The notes beneath the pieces are model-generated. The model saw only the letters and a program-made list of their open reading frames with translations. It was not told the DNA's origin and searched no databases. This document shows positions 1 through 11,074 of a stretch of 64,000 bases of DNA, in pieces. This DNA is from Triangularia verruculosa. Taxonomy: Eukaryota > Ascomycota > Sordariomycetes > Sordariales > Podosporaceae. Made by a program: the position numbers and the translations under genes. Positions within the stretch are counted from its first letter, which is position 1. Each line of letters opens with the position of its first letter. The stretch lies in NCBI GenBank assembly GCA_033296885.1, contig MU863920.1, positions 186,001 to 250,000 on the forward strand, given 5' to 3'.

Positions 1-1
1 A

Positions 2-223
2 GATGAGTTCCTTGTCACCTGCGGGCTGCTTCCTGCCACGCAGTCAGGGAGCGACGATGTCTTGAAGGGGACGATGGGCTCGGGCGCTCAGGTGGCATGG
101 AAACAGATCGAGGAGCAACGACAGAAGGGCCTGGAGTTGGCAAATCATATGGCTGCGTTGGATGCTGGGTTTGATTGGTTTCCACTCGACGGCCAGGGAG
201 AGGTGGCTTTTGCAAAATATTAG
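2..223 (+). CDS. 3' end of an unrecognised gene cut by the left edge
   Basis: Reading from base 2 gives 73 uninterrupted codons ending in TAG at 221-223. The peptide has normal protein composition, with a helical acidic/Gln-rich stretch (VAWKQIEEQRQKGLELANHM) and a tail ending GQGEVAFAKY. No start codon for it lies inside the window, so this is the C-terminus of a gene entering from the left. I do not recognise a family. It lies 0.7 kb upstream of the AflR-like regulator in the same orientation, so it could be the next cluster gene or the flanking gene. The call rests only on the open frame and its composition. Confidence 0.4.
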   Translation, partial: DEFLVTCGLLPATQSGSDDVLKGTMGSGAQVAWKQIEEQRQKGLELANHMAALDAGFDWFPLDGQGEVAFAKY

Positions 224-924
224 GCGGGCATCCGTAGGCGGGCAAACACGGTGAACGCCCGCCCGAGGAATGCGTGGTGGATCCATGTACCTAGCCGCTG
301 CACCATATTGATAACCGTGGTTGTCTGCTGGTTGGTCCGCTTCCTGTAGTGTCCCACCCAGGCCTCCACGTGGCTTGAGCGTGCCGTCATCCTTCCCCGT
401 TCTCAGCCAGCCGGCCGAGCGGACGAATGACAGCCTGGGTTATTAGGAGGGACTTCTGTTTAGGTTTACAATCCTATGATGTAGAAGAACAGGGGTGTAT
501 CTGATACGTAACCTTCTAGATCGCAGGATTCCGCTAGCCATGTCAAGAAGCGGCGCAACAAGCTTAAAATTCTTCGGCGGATATTGACGACAGGCGAGCC
601 GCTGCGCCGCTGAAACACCGCTTTCGGCGCTCTTACGGAGAATATCCAGATTCAAAGGACCGGTCTGCGAGCGCTGGCGGTTGGCTTGGCTTCTTACAGG
701 ACCGGGCCGCATCCACAACACTGTCTGTGTTGGGCAAGAAGATGACAGCGAATTGGGCCAAGGAAGAACGTTCCCCAGTGACGGCAAAACAAGGCAGGAG
801 ATAATTCATGCCAGAGAGCTATCACAAGATATTCAGGGAATAAAGTCAGTAGATGGAGCCCTTGACAAAGTTGTATCTCGCGTCGACTTGAAGTGCCACG
901 ACACCATCGAACGCAGGATCGACC
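224..924. other. Gene-free stretch upstream of the AflR-like regulator
   Basis: About 0.7 kb with no ORF that looks like a conserved protein. The short frames on both strands are low-complexity or overlap each other. It presumably holds the 3' UTR of the left-edge gene and the promoter of the regulator that starts at 925. No TATA box or repeat stands out. Confidence 0.5.
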
Positions 925-2398
925 ATGGCAATGGACCAGACTGCACCAGGTCCAGACACGGATCAGCCTTTGCGCCAGGCGTGCGATCGCTGCCACTCCC
1001 AGAAGCTGAGATGTCCACGGTCAACATCAAATTCCGAGTCGGATGGTAAGACTGGCAGCCATGCGGGTAAACCGTGTTCCCGATGCGACAAAGCTGGCTT
1101 GCCATGTATTGTCAGTCATCGGGGAAGAGCTGGCCGCCCATCCAAGATAGTCAAGAAGAAAGCCCACCGTTCGTCAGTGTCAGTGTCACTGCCACGGGCC
1201 ACTTCGGCAAAGGATGCCGACGGCGAAATAACTTACCTTGCTCAGGCGCTGGACCTGAGAGAGGACTACACCAACTGGCCTGCAGGCAGTGGGTCGCCAA
1301 GATCGGAGACGCCGCACCACTCTTTTCAGAATGAAAGAGATGATGTTCTGACCGCAACAGATGTAGGTTTCACCATGCAGAGCCTGGTCATAGAGTGATG
1401 TTAATGCCTGGCGTTTTAGTCAACCGTGCTAACACCGCGTTTCGTAGACAACCCCAGAGTCTGTGATATTGAGTTTTGATACACACGAAGATGTTACCTC
1501 ACCTTCATTCTACATTTTGGATTCTGAGAGTGCAACATGCGGGCTCGGTGACTCACATCAAGAGTTTCGTTGGTCAGTTCCGTCAAAGCCACTCTTCACC
1601 GACCCCATGACGGTCGAGCCTCCGGTCGGAATCGCTTTCGAGCTGGAACCCATACCGGCAACCTCATTTTCAACGACTTCCTGTTATCACCAGCTCTCCG
1701 ATTTAAACGGGAGAATTATGCTCGCAATAACAGGCAGCATTGACGAACACCAAGTCCTCGACGGCATTGTGGGTTTTTGCGGCGAGCTTATCGACATTGC
1801 CCGGTCCGCCGCTACTTTCATTCGTTCTTCCCAATCCCTTCCGACAGCTTCCGACTACGCACATGATTCTTCCTGCTCCCCTGGAAACGGGGACATCGCA
1901 GAGTCATGTGCCGACTCTGCTTGTTGCGTCAGCCGCACTGATGCTGATACAATGGAATTCAATCTCCCGTCAGCTTGGACAAGCCCTTTTCCAACCCAGC
2001 AGGGTTTAGCCGAGGCCCCCAACTCAGCTGTGGTGTTTCTACTGTTGGCATGTTACACCCAAATCCTGCGTCTGTTTGAAATCTCAGTGCACAAACTGTG
2101 GTCACGATTTCAGTCTGATGTGCCGCGGGACGGCCCTGTGGTGGGCAAGGTTGGTCTTCTTCTCGAGGCATCTTTGGCTCTCCGGACGGTGACCTATTTG
2201 CTTGGCCGGCTCAACAACGCATTGGACGAACTCACAGAGAGGAAATCCACATGTGAGCAGAGCTCGCCCTCCAGCAAAGGGAAAGAGGACAGGGGTGATG
2301 GATTGCTCGGGAAGGCGTTCGGTGAGATGAAGGAGCGCGAGGAGCAGCTGATCAGAATGACCAAGTGTCTAGAGCAGAAAATAAACATGTCTTTGTGA
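925..2398 (+). CDS. AflR-type Zn2Cys6 transcription factor, probable cluster regulator
   Basis: Two exons (925-1362, 1448-2398) encode about 462 aa. The intron 1363-1447 has a GTAGGT donor and TTCGTAG acceptor with CTAAC upstream, and joins ...ATD to TTPESV.... Residues about 19-60 form a binuclear zinc cluster: CDRC, then C of LRC, then CSRC and the final C of LPC, with an extended loop between the third and fourth Cys. A basic linker (GRPSKIVKKKAHR) follows, as in AflR-family regulators. The C-terminal half has the AflR-domain pattern (LNGRIMLAIT, helices around residues 250-290). Such proteins bind promoters of their own cluster. Its place at the edge of the PKS/NRPS cluster supports that role. 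The start at 925 is the first ATG in frame; a second lies two codons on. Confidence 0.85.
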
Positions 2399-2510
2399 CT
2401 GCCCTGGGCTTATTGAATTGTTTTGACCATGATTGTTGCAATCTTAAAATCTATGATCTCTTCTACCACATCGCCGTATAGCAGCTCCGTCTTGCTGTTC
2501 TTGCCTGCCC

Positions 2511-3551
2511 TCAGACTATCCCCCGAACCTGCCTTCTTCCCCAATCCTCAACAGCAAGGCCAAGCATCAAATTACCCACCGCAAAAGCATACCACCACCC
2601 ACCACTCCCCTGCCAACTCGACAAAAATCCCCATCTCGTACGCGCCACCACCAAAACCAAAACCACACCCACCACACCCACCGAAAAGAGATAATATCCC
2701 CTCCCAGCACCCAACCCAGCCCCGGCCACCACCGCCAAGCCCACAATACCCACCGTCACAACAGCAAACAACACCTCAAGATGATCCCTAAACCTCACCG
2801 CCATCCCCTTCACCCCATTGGCAAGATCATCCGCCGTGTCCTGCCTCGCATACACCACATCGTAAAACACCACCAGCAGCACCACCACACCAGCAAAACA
2901 TCCCGTCGGCAGCAGAAACTCCCCCTCCAGCGCCGGCACCCCAACCGCGTACGCCGCCAACGGCACCGACGTAGCGAGCGTCGTCCCGAGAACCACCTGC
3001 GCGAAGTGAGTGAAGCGTTTTCCAAAGGGATACACGGCTGCCTGGGCAAGCAGTGAAGGGCCGAGCATTCGGATGGCTGTCTTGGTGTTGTCGTTTTTGC
3101 TTGGGGTATTACCAATGACGAGGGCCTCAAGTGATGCTAAACTTAGTAACAGTAGCACGAGTGTGAATGCTAATGCGGAGGGGGTGGATATTGCTCTTCT
3201 GGCGAGGGGGCGGTTCTTGCACCGGGTTGTTTTCCGGTCGTAGTCTTGGTCGATGATGTCGTTCCATGCGCAGCCTACGCTGCGGAAGAGGAAGGTCCAT
3301 AGTAGTAGGCTGGCTGCTGAGTGTGCGAGGTTGAGCGGGGGGATGGGGCCGGAGGGGTGGGCGCAGGATGCGTAGAGGAGGCCGAGGAGGTTGGGGAAGT
3401 ATGTCATGTATAACCCGTGGGGCTGGTGGAGGCGGATGAGCTCGGCGAAAGGGATCCAGGAGGAGGGGATGAGGGAGAGGGGGAAGGATGTGGGTGGGGT
3501 GTAGGAGGGGATGCTGGGGGGTTGTTTTTCTGGGTTGGTGGGGGGTGCCAT
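2511..3551 (-). CDS. UbiA-family membrane prenyltransferase (aromatic acceptor)
   Basis: A single exon of 346 aa from the Met at 3551; the frame stays open upstream to a Met at 3743, but that extension is Pro/Ser-rich and lacks family character. The first Asp-rich motif NDIIDQDYD, followed by RPLARRAIS, and the second motif YARQDTADD are the two Mg2+/diphosphate sites of UbiA enzymes. They sit among about eight hydrophobic segments. The family transfers a polyprenyl chain (often farnesyl in fungal clusters) to an aromatic ring at a membrane. It lies head-to-head with the A-T-R reductase at 3899, the same pairing of functions as AscA/AscB and StbC/StbB in ascochlorin and ilicicolin clusters. 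A primary ubiquinone enzyme (COQ2) is less likely, because of the cluster setting and the missing clear mitochondrial presequence. Confidence 0.9.
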   Translation of the reverse strand: MAPPTNPEKQPPSIPSYTPPTSFPLSLIPSSWIPFAELIRLHQPHGLYMTYFPNLLGLLYASCAHPSGPIPPLNLAHSAASLLLWTFLFRSVGCAWNDIIDQDYDRKTTRCKNRPLARRAISTPSALAFTLVLLLLSLASLEALVIGNTPSKNDNTKTAIRMLGPSLLAQAAVYPFGKRFTHFAQVVLGTTLATSVPLAAYAVGVPALEGEFLLPTGCFAGVVVLLVVFYDVVYARQDTADDLANGVKGMAVRFRDHLEVLFAVVTVGIVGLAVVAGAGLGAGRGYYLFSVGVVGVVLVLVVARTRWGFLSSWQGSGGWWYAFAVGNLMLGLAVEDWGRRQVRGIV

Positions 3552-3898
3552 TTTGTGAATGAAGGGAGAAGAAAGAGTAGATGAGGGGTTTGTAGGCTGA
3601 ATATCCAAAGGCTGTAGCTTTGTTGGGGGTTTAAACATGATTTGGAAGCCGCAGAAAACCTCCGAAGCCACTCTTGTCCTGGTACTGGGCCCGGCGGGTG
3701 ACGCAGGAAAATCCACCGACACGCAAACCGCGGGAAGAGCCAAGAATACCTGCCTTGGGTAGGTAAAAAAGGAGCAATTCTCCGAGTATAGTAAATGTCC
3801 TGCAACTTTTCCGTCTGGACCTTCCTAGGTAGGTACTCTATACATCTTGCCTTCTCGACTGAAGCAAACCTTCCAAGTGAACTGAAGAAGAAGCCGCC
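3552..3898. promoter_or_regulatory. Bidirectional promoter between UbiA and A-T-R genes
   Basis: These 347 bp separate two divergent start codons and must hold both promoters. The stretch contains TAGGTA at 3760-3765 and CCTAGGTAGGTAC at 3824-3836, members of a short palindromic motif seen between many genes in this window. I see no exact TCG-N5-CGA AflR site here. Confidence 0.6.
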
Positions 3899-6800
3899 AT
3901 GACACCCACCTCCAACGCCCCCGAAGTCAAGCCCTTCATCAGGGCGGTGCTCAACTATGCGTCGCCTGACAGACTCAGCGGGTGTTTGCATTCATTGCCA
4001 GAGCTCATTGACCTCAACGCGCTCAGCAATCCCTCGCACCCTTTCTGCATCCAGGCAAAATCAACCGCTCCGCACGACACCATCACCCATGGCGAGTTCA
4101 AAGTCGCCGCATCGAGGTGCGCCGGTTGGCTCAAGGGCAACCTGCCACTGGGTCCAGCAGTGATACCAGATTCAGTCACCAAGATGGCGCCGGTTGCTCT
4201 GCTTATGGAGAGTGATTTTGGGCTTGTGTTGCACGAGTTTGCTCTCATGGCCATGGGTATTGTGGTAGGTCTCTTCCCATTCACCCCGAGCAGGTTACCT
4301 TGATAATGAAACCGCCAACTAATACAATCCCAAGCCCCTCGTCCTGTCTCCTCGCCTACCCCCGGCCGCAATCGGCGCTCTCCTCCAAAAGACAGGAGCC
4401 ACCTCCTTCCTTGTCTCCCCCCGTCTCGCCGAGATAGCAAAACCCGCATTGGCTGCCCTGGCTGCCAGAGGTATCACCACTCTCGTTGCAAACCCGTACG
4501 GACACTACTACGAGAAAGGCGCAAACCCCAACTCCGAGCCTGTCTTTTCACCTCCCGAAGACGTCGACAGTGTAGCCCTCCTTCTGCATTCATCAGGAAC
4601 CACCGGCCTGCCCAAGCCAATCCCACTTACCCACCGCCAGCTGCTGTTCGCAGTCAACTGCCACAAATTTGACACGGAGGAGCAGGCCCAGGGCCTCAAC
4701 CTGTCCACGCTCCCCTTGTTCCACGGCTTTGGCCTCGTCGCGCCTGGCCTGTCCATGTCAGCAGGAAAAACAACGCTCTACCCCCCCAGCGACGGAATTC
4801 CCAACGCGGGATCTATCTTGAAGCTGATCAGGGAGATGAGACCGAGGTCAATGATGACGGTGCCGTTCCTGTTAGACGACATGGCCAGCCTCCCTGACAA
4901 TGAAGGGGTCAAGGCCCTGGCACCAATGGACTTTGTCGGAACGGGCGGGGCCATGTTGGGCGCTGGGGTAGGTGACCGGCTCGCAGCAGGAGGCGTCAAA
5001 CTCCTCAACTTTTACGGCACCACCGAGACAGGCCATTTGTCACTTGTTTTTGCACCGACGGATGGGTATGATTGGAAGTACTTTCGTTTGCGATCGGATA
5101 TTAAATTCGAGATTGACGAGCTGCCTGTCAGGGGGCCCGATGGAGGAAGTCGGTACCGTCTTACCGTCTGGGCTCATCCTGCTGGCAGCACGGAGGGGTT
5201 CACGATCCCGGATCAGCTGATGAGAAATGAGCGATACCCAGAAACTGACTTTGCTGCTGTTGGGAGGGATGATGATGTTATTGTGTTGGCCACGGGAGAA
5301 AAAGCCAATCCGGTTGCGCTGGAGACTGAGCTTGGGGAGTTTCCCGGGATTAAGTCAGCGGTTGTTTTTGGGGAGAATCAATTCCACGTTGGGGTTATTA
5401 TCGAGCCGCAAGTACCGCTCTCGGCCGAGGACCAGGCTGCTTTTCGTGATGAGGTGTGGCCTGTTGTCCAGGCGATCGGGGAGAAGATGGACGCTTTCGC
5501 GCGCGTGCCATCGCCTGCCGCGGTGGTAATTGTACCACAGGGCACCGTCGTTCCAAGGACAGATAAGGGGTCCATTGCCCGCAAAGAGACGTATGCGCTG
5601 TTTGAAAAGGAGATAAACGCCGTATATCAGAGGTTTCAGCAGGAGGCGGCCGATTCAGCGGAGCCACTTCAGTTGGAAACGCTGGAGGAAAGCCTCCAAC
5701 AGCTTATTTCCAAGACGTTGAGCCGCAGTAGGTCTTCGGGCTCGCTTCCGGAGTGGACGGTAGAGGACAGCTTGTTTGACCTGGGGGTTGACTCCCTTCA
5801 AATCCTGCAGCTGCGGCGCGCTCTAGTTTCTGCTGCTCAAAAGACGGAAGGCCTCCGCAATGTCGACGTGACGAAGATCTTCACGCCGGAATTCTTTTAC
5901 GTCAATCACTCAGTCCGAGAAATGGCAGCAGCCATACGGAACCCTTCCCTCACTCCCCCAGAGCAGGACCAACTCCTCGCCTTAGCAGCAGAAGAAGTGC
6001 AAGAACTAGCTGAACTCAACGCCGTGACGGTACCAAGTCAGCCGCTGGCGGACAAACAGCCTACCAGTTGGAACAACGCCGTTGTCCTCCTCACCGGCAG
6101 CTCAGGCAGTCTCGGCTCTCACATCCTAGCCGACCTGGCCCGGCGACCTCAAGTCAAGCAAATCATCTGCTTGATCCGCAAGGAAAAGGGCACCAATGCG
6201 CCTCCGACACCAGGTGGTGGGAAATTTGAACGTACAATTCTCCGCTCTCGTGGGATTGAGCTCGAAGAGGCAGAGTGGGCTAAAGTGGCGACACTGGAAG
6301 TCGATCCGACTTCTGAGAAACTAGGGGTGGCCCCGGTGGTGTACGCTGGTGTCCAGGCTAGAGTCACGCATATCGTGCATGCGGCTTGGCCAATGAATTA
6401 TCTGATGAAGCTACGGTCGTTCCAGTACCAGTTTAGATTTCTTCGGAGTTTGGTGGAATTGGGTGCGCTGGGTGAGGGTCAGGGGAAGGTCAGGTTTCTT
6501 TTTGTCTCGTCTATTGCTGCGGTTGCTAGGATTGGTCTTGAGAGACCTGGACAGGAAATCTTGGAGGAGTTGGTGTTGCCGGCTGCGGCGTCGTGCGGGA
6601 TTGGGTATGCTGACGGGAAGTTGTGCTGTGAACTGATTCTGGAGGGGGCGGCGGAGGTGTATGCTGGTCAACTGGAGATTAGCTTCATTCGGTGTGGGCA
6701 GATAGCTGGTTCTAGGCGGAGTGGAGCGTGGAATGTTCAGGAGCAGGTTCCCATGTTGTTGAAGACTGCGGAGAGCTTGGGGGCAATGCCTCAGTTTGGT

Positions 6801-7220
6801 GGAAGACTTTCTTGGATTCCGGTAGATGATGCGGCGAAGGTTTTGGTTGAGTTTGTCTCGTCAGAAAGGGAGCTTCCGCTGGTTCTGCACTTGGAAAATC
6901 CGGTGCGTCAGGATTGGGAGAAGGTGATCCAGTTGTTCGGAGAGGAGTTGGGCATTCGCGACTCCGCTCCGTTTGGTCAGTGGATGGAGAGAGTGCAAGG
7001 GGAGGTGGCTGCAGGAAAAGACAGTGAGCTTTATCCTGTGAGCGGGCTGTACTCCTTCTTTGAACATTCTTTCCGGGCGGTGGCTTGTGGGCAGGTTGCT
7101 TTAGGAACCGAGTCGGCAAGGAGGTACTCTGACACGCTCCGTCGCATGGGTTCAGTTGATGCTTCCACAATTCGCCGCTATGTTGATTATTGGCGGAAGA
7201 ACGGGTACTTGGGCAAATAA
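3899..7220 (+). CDS. NRPS-like A-T-R carboxylic acid reductase
   Basis: Exons 3899-4264 and 4335-7220 give about 1083 aa. The intron 4265-4334 (GTAGGT...CTAAT...CCCAAG) restores GIV-PLVLSPRL, a sequence typical of adenylation domains. Domains: adenylation, about 1-520 (SSGTTGLPKP near 207, FYGTTETG, a GRDDD core); thiolation near 607 (LGVDSLQ); NAD(P)H-dependent thioester reductase of extended SDR type, about 700-1080 (TGSSGSLGSH near 705, SSIAAVA, catalytic Y-A-D-G-K near 879). Such enzymes activate a free acid, load it on the carrier and release it reductively as an aldehyde or alcohol. Fungal relatives reduce aryl acids such as orsellinic acid derivatives (StbB, AscB). No condensation domain is present. 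The substrate cannot be read from sequence, and no aromatic (non-reducing) PKS lies in this window to supply an aryl acid. Confidence 0.9.
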
Positions 7221-7341
7221 ATAGACGACTTGATAGTGGCAACAGGGGGTAGCAAACATGATTTATCTTCAATTACAACAACAATACTTGGATAGTCTAC
7301 GCCGTCTATCTATGTCAGGTAGCTACTTTACCTAGAAACCT

Positions 7342-9287
7342 TCAATCCTTGCTCAGCTTGCTCAGCTGGACCCGAACATCTGCCATAGGCACCCAGGAGT
7401 CCTTGTGAATGACATAATCGCCATCGGCCTTCCGTCCATCCGTCACCAGGACCTCGTACTGGTCAAACAGATGTGCCACCACAGCTTTGATCAGGTGGGC
7501 ACCGAAGTGTTGACCCAGGCATTTCCTGTGGCCAAAACCAAACACTGTCAAGTTGTATCGCAGCTATTTTCGACAAATTAGCAAAGTTGCGACATCTGTG
7601 TTTCTCCGGGGAGGGTGGACTTACATCAGACTGTTTGATGGTCTTGAATCGACTCGGGTTGAATGACTCGCTATCGGGACCCCAAAAGGGGTTGCGGACA
7701 TTGATGGCAAGAACATCAACCACCACCATGGTCTGTTAAAAGACTTATGTCAGCAAAAGGCCTTTCAACGTGGAGGAATTGATCCCTTTGTGTGTTGGAA
7801 GAGCTCACATTTGGTTTGACTAATACTCCGTGGAAGTTCTTGACCGATGGGGCACTCTCGCCGATGCTGAACACGGCAAGAGGGCGCAGACGGAGCGACT
7901 CGTAGAAGCATCTATGCAGGTGGGTATCATTACGGGCGAGATACTCATTGAGGTTTGACTTGTTGGCAGCGATTTCCTCTCGAAGCTCTCGCTGAACGTC
8001 TGCGTGGTCGGCAATGAGCGTGATGCACCATGTCAGAACATGGGTCGTAACGTCGAGATTGGCCATGAGCATTTCGTCCATGGTGTGCAACAACTATCGA
8101 ACGATCAAAGTTAGCTGTCATATCATCCATAAGAACCAAAAGAAGCAGTCTGACCTCATCAAGTGTAATCTTCCCAGCCTCGTACTCCTCCCAGTACTCC
8201 ACAAGCGGGACTCTGATCCCTTTAGCCCTCCTTGTCGCCACCATCCGTTCATGGCATTCCCTCCACCCATTAACAAACTCGTCGAGCTTCCGGAACGCCT
8301 TCCTATCAACATATCTGCCAGCAGCGACTCTATACGGCCCGCCAATCACAAAGTACGGCAGCAGCGCCATGTGTTTCTGCGCAAGATCCCAGAGCTCCAC
8401 CTCTTCTGCCTCGGACATCTCACCGTAGACCACCCCAGCTGTCAGATAGAATGGGAACTTCATAAACGCCGATACCGCATGCAGCGTAAACTTGCTAGGG
8501 GTGATTTCCGATGACTTGACACCAATATCATCAGCCACCTCTTCCGCTGCCGCCAACTGGCCGAGGTTCAGCACGAATTTCTTGGCCTCGCTCTCGGTGA
8601 TGTCCATGCGGGCGATGCTTGCTGCGTGGCGGAAGGGAGGCTCAAAAACGGTACGGCGATGCTTCCATTCTTCACCCTCGAGGAGACCGACGCAGCGGCC
8701 AAGAACCTGGCCTACAAACCACCCGAGATTTTGGAAGCGTGGCTTGCCGTGCTTATCCGAGTCAGAATGGAAGACCTTGAGGTCCTCTGGAGTTGTGATC
8801 ACGCTTTGGACCAGCCTAGGTTAGCAGGTTCTCACTTGAACGCTTCAATGGGATTTGCTACCAACATTTCAGGGTGGTGTCCGGCCCAGATCCGGTACAC
8901 GGGACCGTATTTCTTCCATTCTGCCGACTTGGCCATGCCGTTCAGGAGCTTGTCGATGACCTGCCCATTGGGAACTGTCCATCGCGGGCCCGAGATTGGT
9001 TTTCCACGGCTCAGGACTCCAGGGTTGAGAATGGATACGATGGTGTGGATGATGATCTATGGCCGCTTTGTTAGTAGCCTGATTCAATGCCTGCACGACA
9101 AGATACCTAGAAAGCTGCTCTAGTTACAGACCTCTAGCATCCACAAACCCTTGTGGCGGACAATCAAGTATCCAACAAACGTCGAGCCAGCCAGCAGGGC
9201 CCATCTCAGTAGATTGCTCGGATCGACAGTCGGCAGGGTCCGCAGGAGGTGCTCCAGCTCCATGGCTTTGGATCCGTACGACTCCAT
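7342..9287 (-). CDS. Cytochrome P450 monooxygenase (first cluster P450)
   Basis: Six exons (9287-9132, 9056-8866, 8815-8155, 8093-7809, 7732-7625, 7563-7342) give about 540 aa in one frame; all five introns are 50-76 nt with GT/AG ends. Residues about 30-48 form the N-terminal membrane anchor (LLAGSTFVGYLIV). The ExxR motif is YESLRLRP, and the heme-binding loop is FGFGHRKCLGQH with the ligand Cys. The I-helix reads LMANLDVTTHV rather than the usual AGxDT, so the threonine is shifted by one. It would be an ER-bound, reductase-coupled oxygenase. Its substrate is unknown. It stands divergent from the Hod-like gene at 10112. Confidence 0.9.
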
Positions 9288-10111
9288 GCTCAGTGTGCTC
9301 TTACCACGTGGGTCTCAGGAGGGGTGGTATGCAGATTGGTACACTGCATGCAGTGATGCAAAGCGACCGTAGCAGAATATTACTGCAGATGCAAAGTGCT
9401 GATTATCGTGTTGGTAAGACTGGAAGACACAAGACAAAAACGTGTTCTAGAAGCAATCTGGGATTGCACTCACATCTAATAGCTACTGATACTACCTCCT
9501 AATCATCTCGTGGACTCCGAATGACACTGAGAGAGTCAGCTCCAGGTAGACATGATCAAAACCCATGTGCCACTTTCGTGCCAGTTCGCTCGAACCATTC
9601 CCCCATCCAACCGGATATCTATCTGAGCAGCGAAGGACTAAGGCGCTAAGGCTGAGCTGCAAGGTGGCTTCGGAATCTGCAGCGGGCTTTTGCATCGGCA
9701 AGGGGCGTGATATGATAGGCTCGGCGAATATGCGAGCAGCCAAGGCGAAAATATGATTGGTGTCGGGGCTTAAAAGGTACCTACATGCTTGCATATGCTG
9801 ATGGACTTAAGCGGCACAGTGGAATCGTTCGTTTCCTTTTTTGCGAGGAGTCGAAATCCCTGGCCATGGACCGCATGGTGAATGGGCTGATGTGTGAGAG
9901 GTCAGTGTCACAGCCTGCTCCATGGAAATTTCAGAGTGAACAGTCCCTGATGTCTTGAACTTGGGCGGTTGTTTTCCTTTTGTACACACTTTGGCTGCAA
10001 TCATTGTTTTTCTCCTTCGTTGCTGCATGCTTGGTGCCAAACCATCCCGGGTCGATATTGAACCACGTCTTGGAAAGCCACTGGCAAGAAGCTCTCGCAC
10101 CATAGCCCACC
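9288..10111. promoter_or_regulatory. Shared upstream region of P450 and Hod-like gene
   Basis: About 0.82 kb between divergent start codons. No convincing ORF; short frames on both strands overlap and lack family features. AGGTACCTA occurs at 9775-9783, a variant of the palindromic motif repeated in this window. It must contain both promoters. Confidence 0.5.
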
Positions 10112-11074
10112 ATGAGCCTCCTATCCTGGCTTCTCCCCAACCCAGCCAAGTTCTCCAAGTTCCAGCCAGACGGCTATCTCTACACCAAAACCATCAACGG
10201 CCACCAAATCTCCTTCACCGACTTCGGCTATGTCCACGACGGCCCAGCCATCGTCACGTTCTCGGGCTGGGCCCAGGACCACCGCGGGTGGTCCGACCTC
10301 ACACCCTACCTGATGCTCCATCACCGCGTCATCTCCGTCTGTTTCCGCGGCCACGGCCCCAACCGTGATCCCGTCGAGGACTTCGGTTTCACCGACCACG
10401 CCCGTGACGTCCTCGCGCTTCTGGACACCCTCGGCGTAGACAAATTCATCTGTCTTTCCGCCTCCCACGGCTCCTGGGCCGCCATCGAACTCGCCGAGAT
10501 GGTCGGACGGGAAAGAATGCCGGCGCTGCTGATGCTCGACCTCAACATGACACCGCTCTCGCCGCAGTTCACGACCGCTCTGGCCGGGATGCAAGATCCC
10601 CAAAAGTGGCGGGCCACCATCCTCGCGCTGTTCAAGTCATGGGGCTCGGGGGTGCCCAAGATCCCGATTGCGGCGCAGGGGCTCAAGAACATGGGCGGTT
10701 TTGGCTACGAGACTTGGTCTCGGTCTGCGAGGACTATTCAAGAAGCATATGGGAGATGGGGCACGCCGTTTGAGAGGCTGAAGGCGCTTGAGGATCCTCC
10801 GCTTGTGCATCACGTCTACAGTCAGCCTGACACGACCGAGTACGAAGCTTTGCACCGCAACTTTATGAATGAGCCTGGACGCAAGGAATGGTTTAGCTAC
10901 AAGCGCTCCAAGGGCAAGACACACGTGCCGCATATTGAGATGCCGGGGAAGGTGGATAAGGAGGTCAAGGCGCTGGTGGCTAGGGCTGAGAACAGGGCGA
11001 GTCCTGTTGCCAAGGCGACGGTTGAGAAGGGGGTGGAGTCGGATGCTGAGAAGAGGTCAAGTGGGTCCAAATAG
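10112..11074 (+). CDS. Hod-like alpha/beta-hydrolase, cofactor-independent dioxygenase family
   Basis: Intronless, 320 aa, alpha/beta-hydrolase fold. It lines up closely with bacterial 1H-3-hydroxy-4-oxoquinaldine 2,4-dioxygenase (Hod). The oxyanion and tunnel positions are GWAQDHR (Hod W36/H38), the nucleophile elbow is SASHGSW (S101-H102), then LMLDL (D126), FKSWGSG (W160) and GKTHVPHIE (H251). The stretches RSARTIQEAYGRWGTP and SQPDTTEYE also match. Hod enzymes use O2 without cofactor to cleave 3-hydroxy-4-oxo N-heteroaromatic rings with loss of CO. The residue correspondence is from memory of the Hod family. The fungal protein could instead be an ordinary hydrolase or thioesterase that frees the HR-PKS product, since the PKS has no release domain. 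It ends in a Lys/Ser-rich tail. Confidence 0.8.
   Translation: MSLLSWLLPNPAKFSKFQPDGYLYTKTINGHQISFTDFGYVHDGPAIVTFSGWAQDHRGWSDLTPYLMLHHRVISVCFRGHGPNRDPVEDFGFTDHARDVLALLDTLGVDKFICLSASHGSWAAIELAEMVGRERMPALLMLDLNMTPLSPQFTTALAGMQDPQKWRATILALFKSWGSGVPKIPIAAQGLKNMGGFGYETWSRSARTIQEAYGRWGTPFERLKALEDPPLVHHVYSQPDTTEYEALHRNFMNEPGRKEWFSYKRSKGKTHVPHIEMPGKVDKEVKALVARAENRASPVAKATVEKGVESDAEKRSSGSK

Noticed and set aside
3552..3743. 64-residue N-terminal extension of the UbiA protein from a Met at 3743
   Set aside because: The extension is Pro/Ser-rich without family character and would run into the short bidirectional promoter. The Met at 3551 leads directly into the conserved part.
3552..3898. AflR-type TCG-N5-CGA site in the UbiA/A-T-R promoter
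   Set aside because: I searched by eye and found no exact match. Near matches (TCG-N4-CGA at about 34,359 before the halogenase) are too loose to call.
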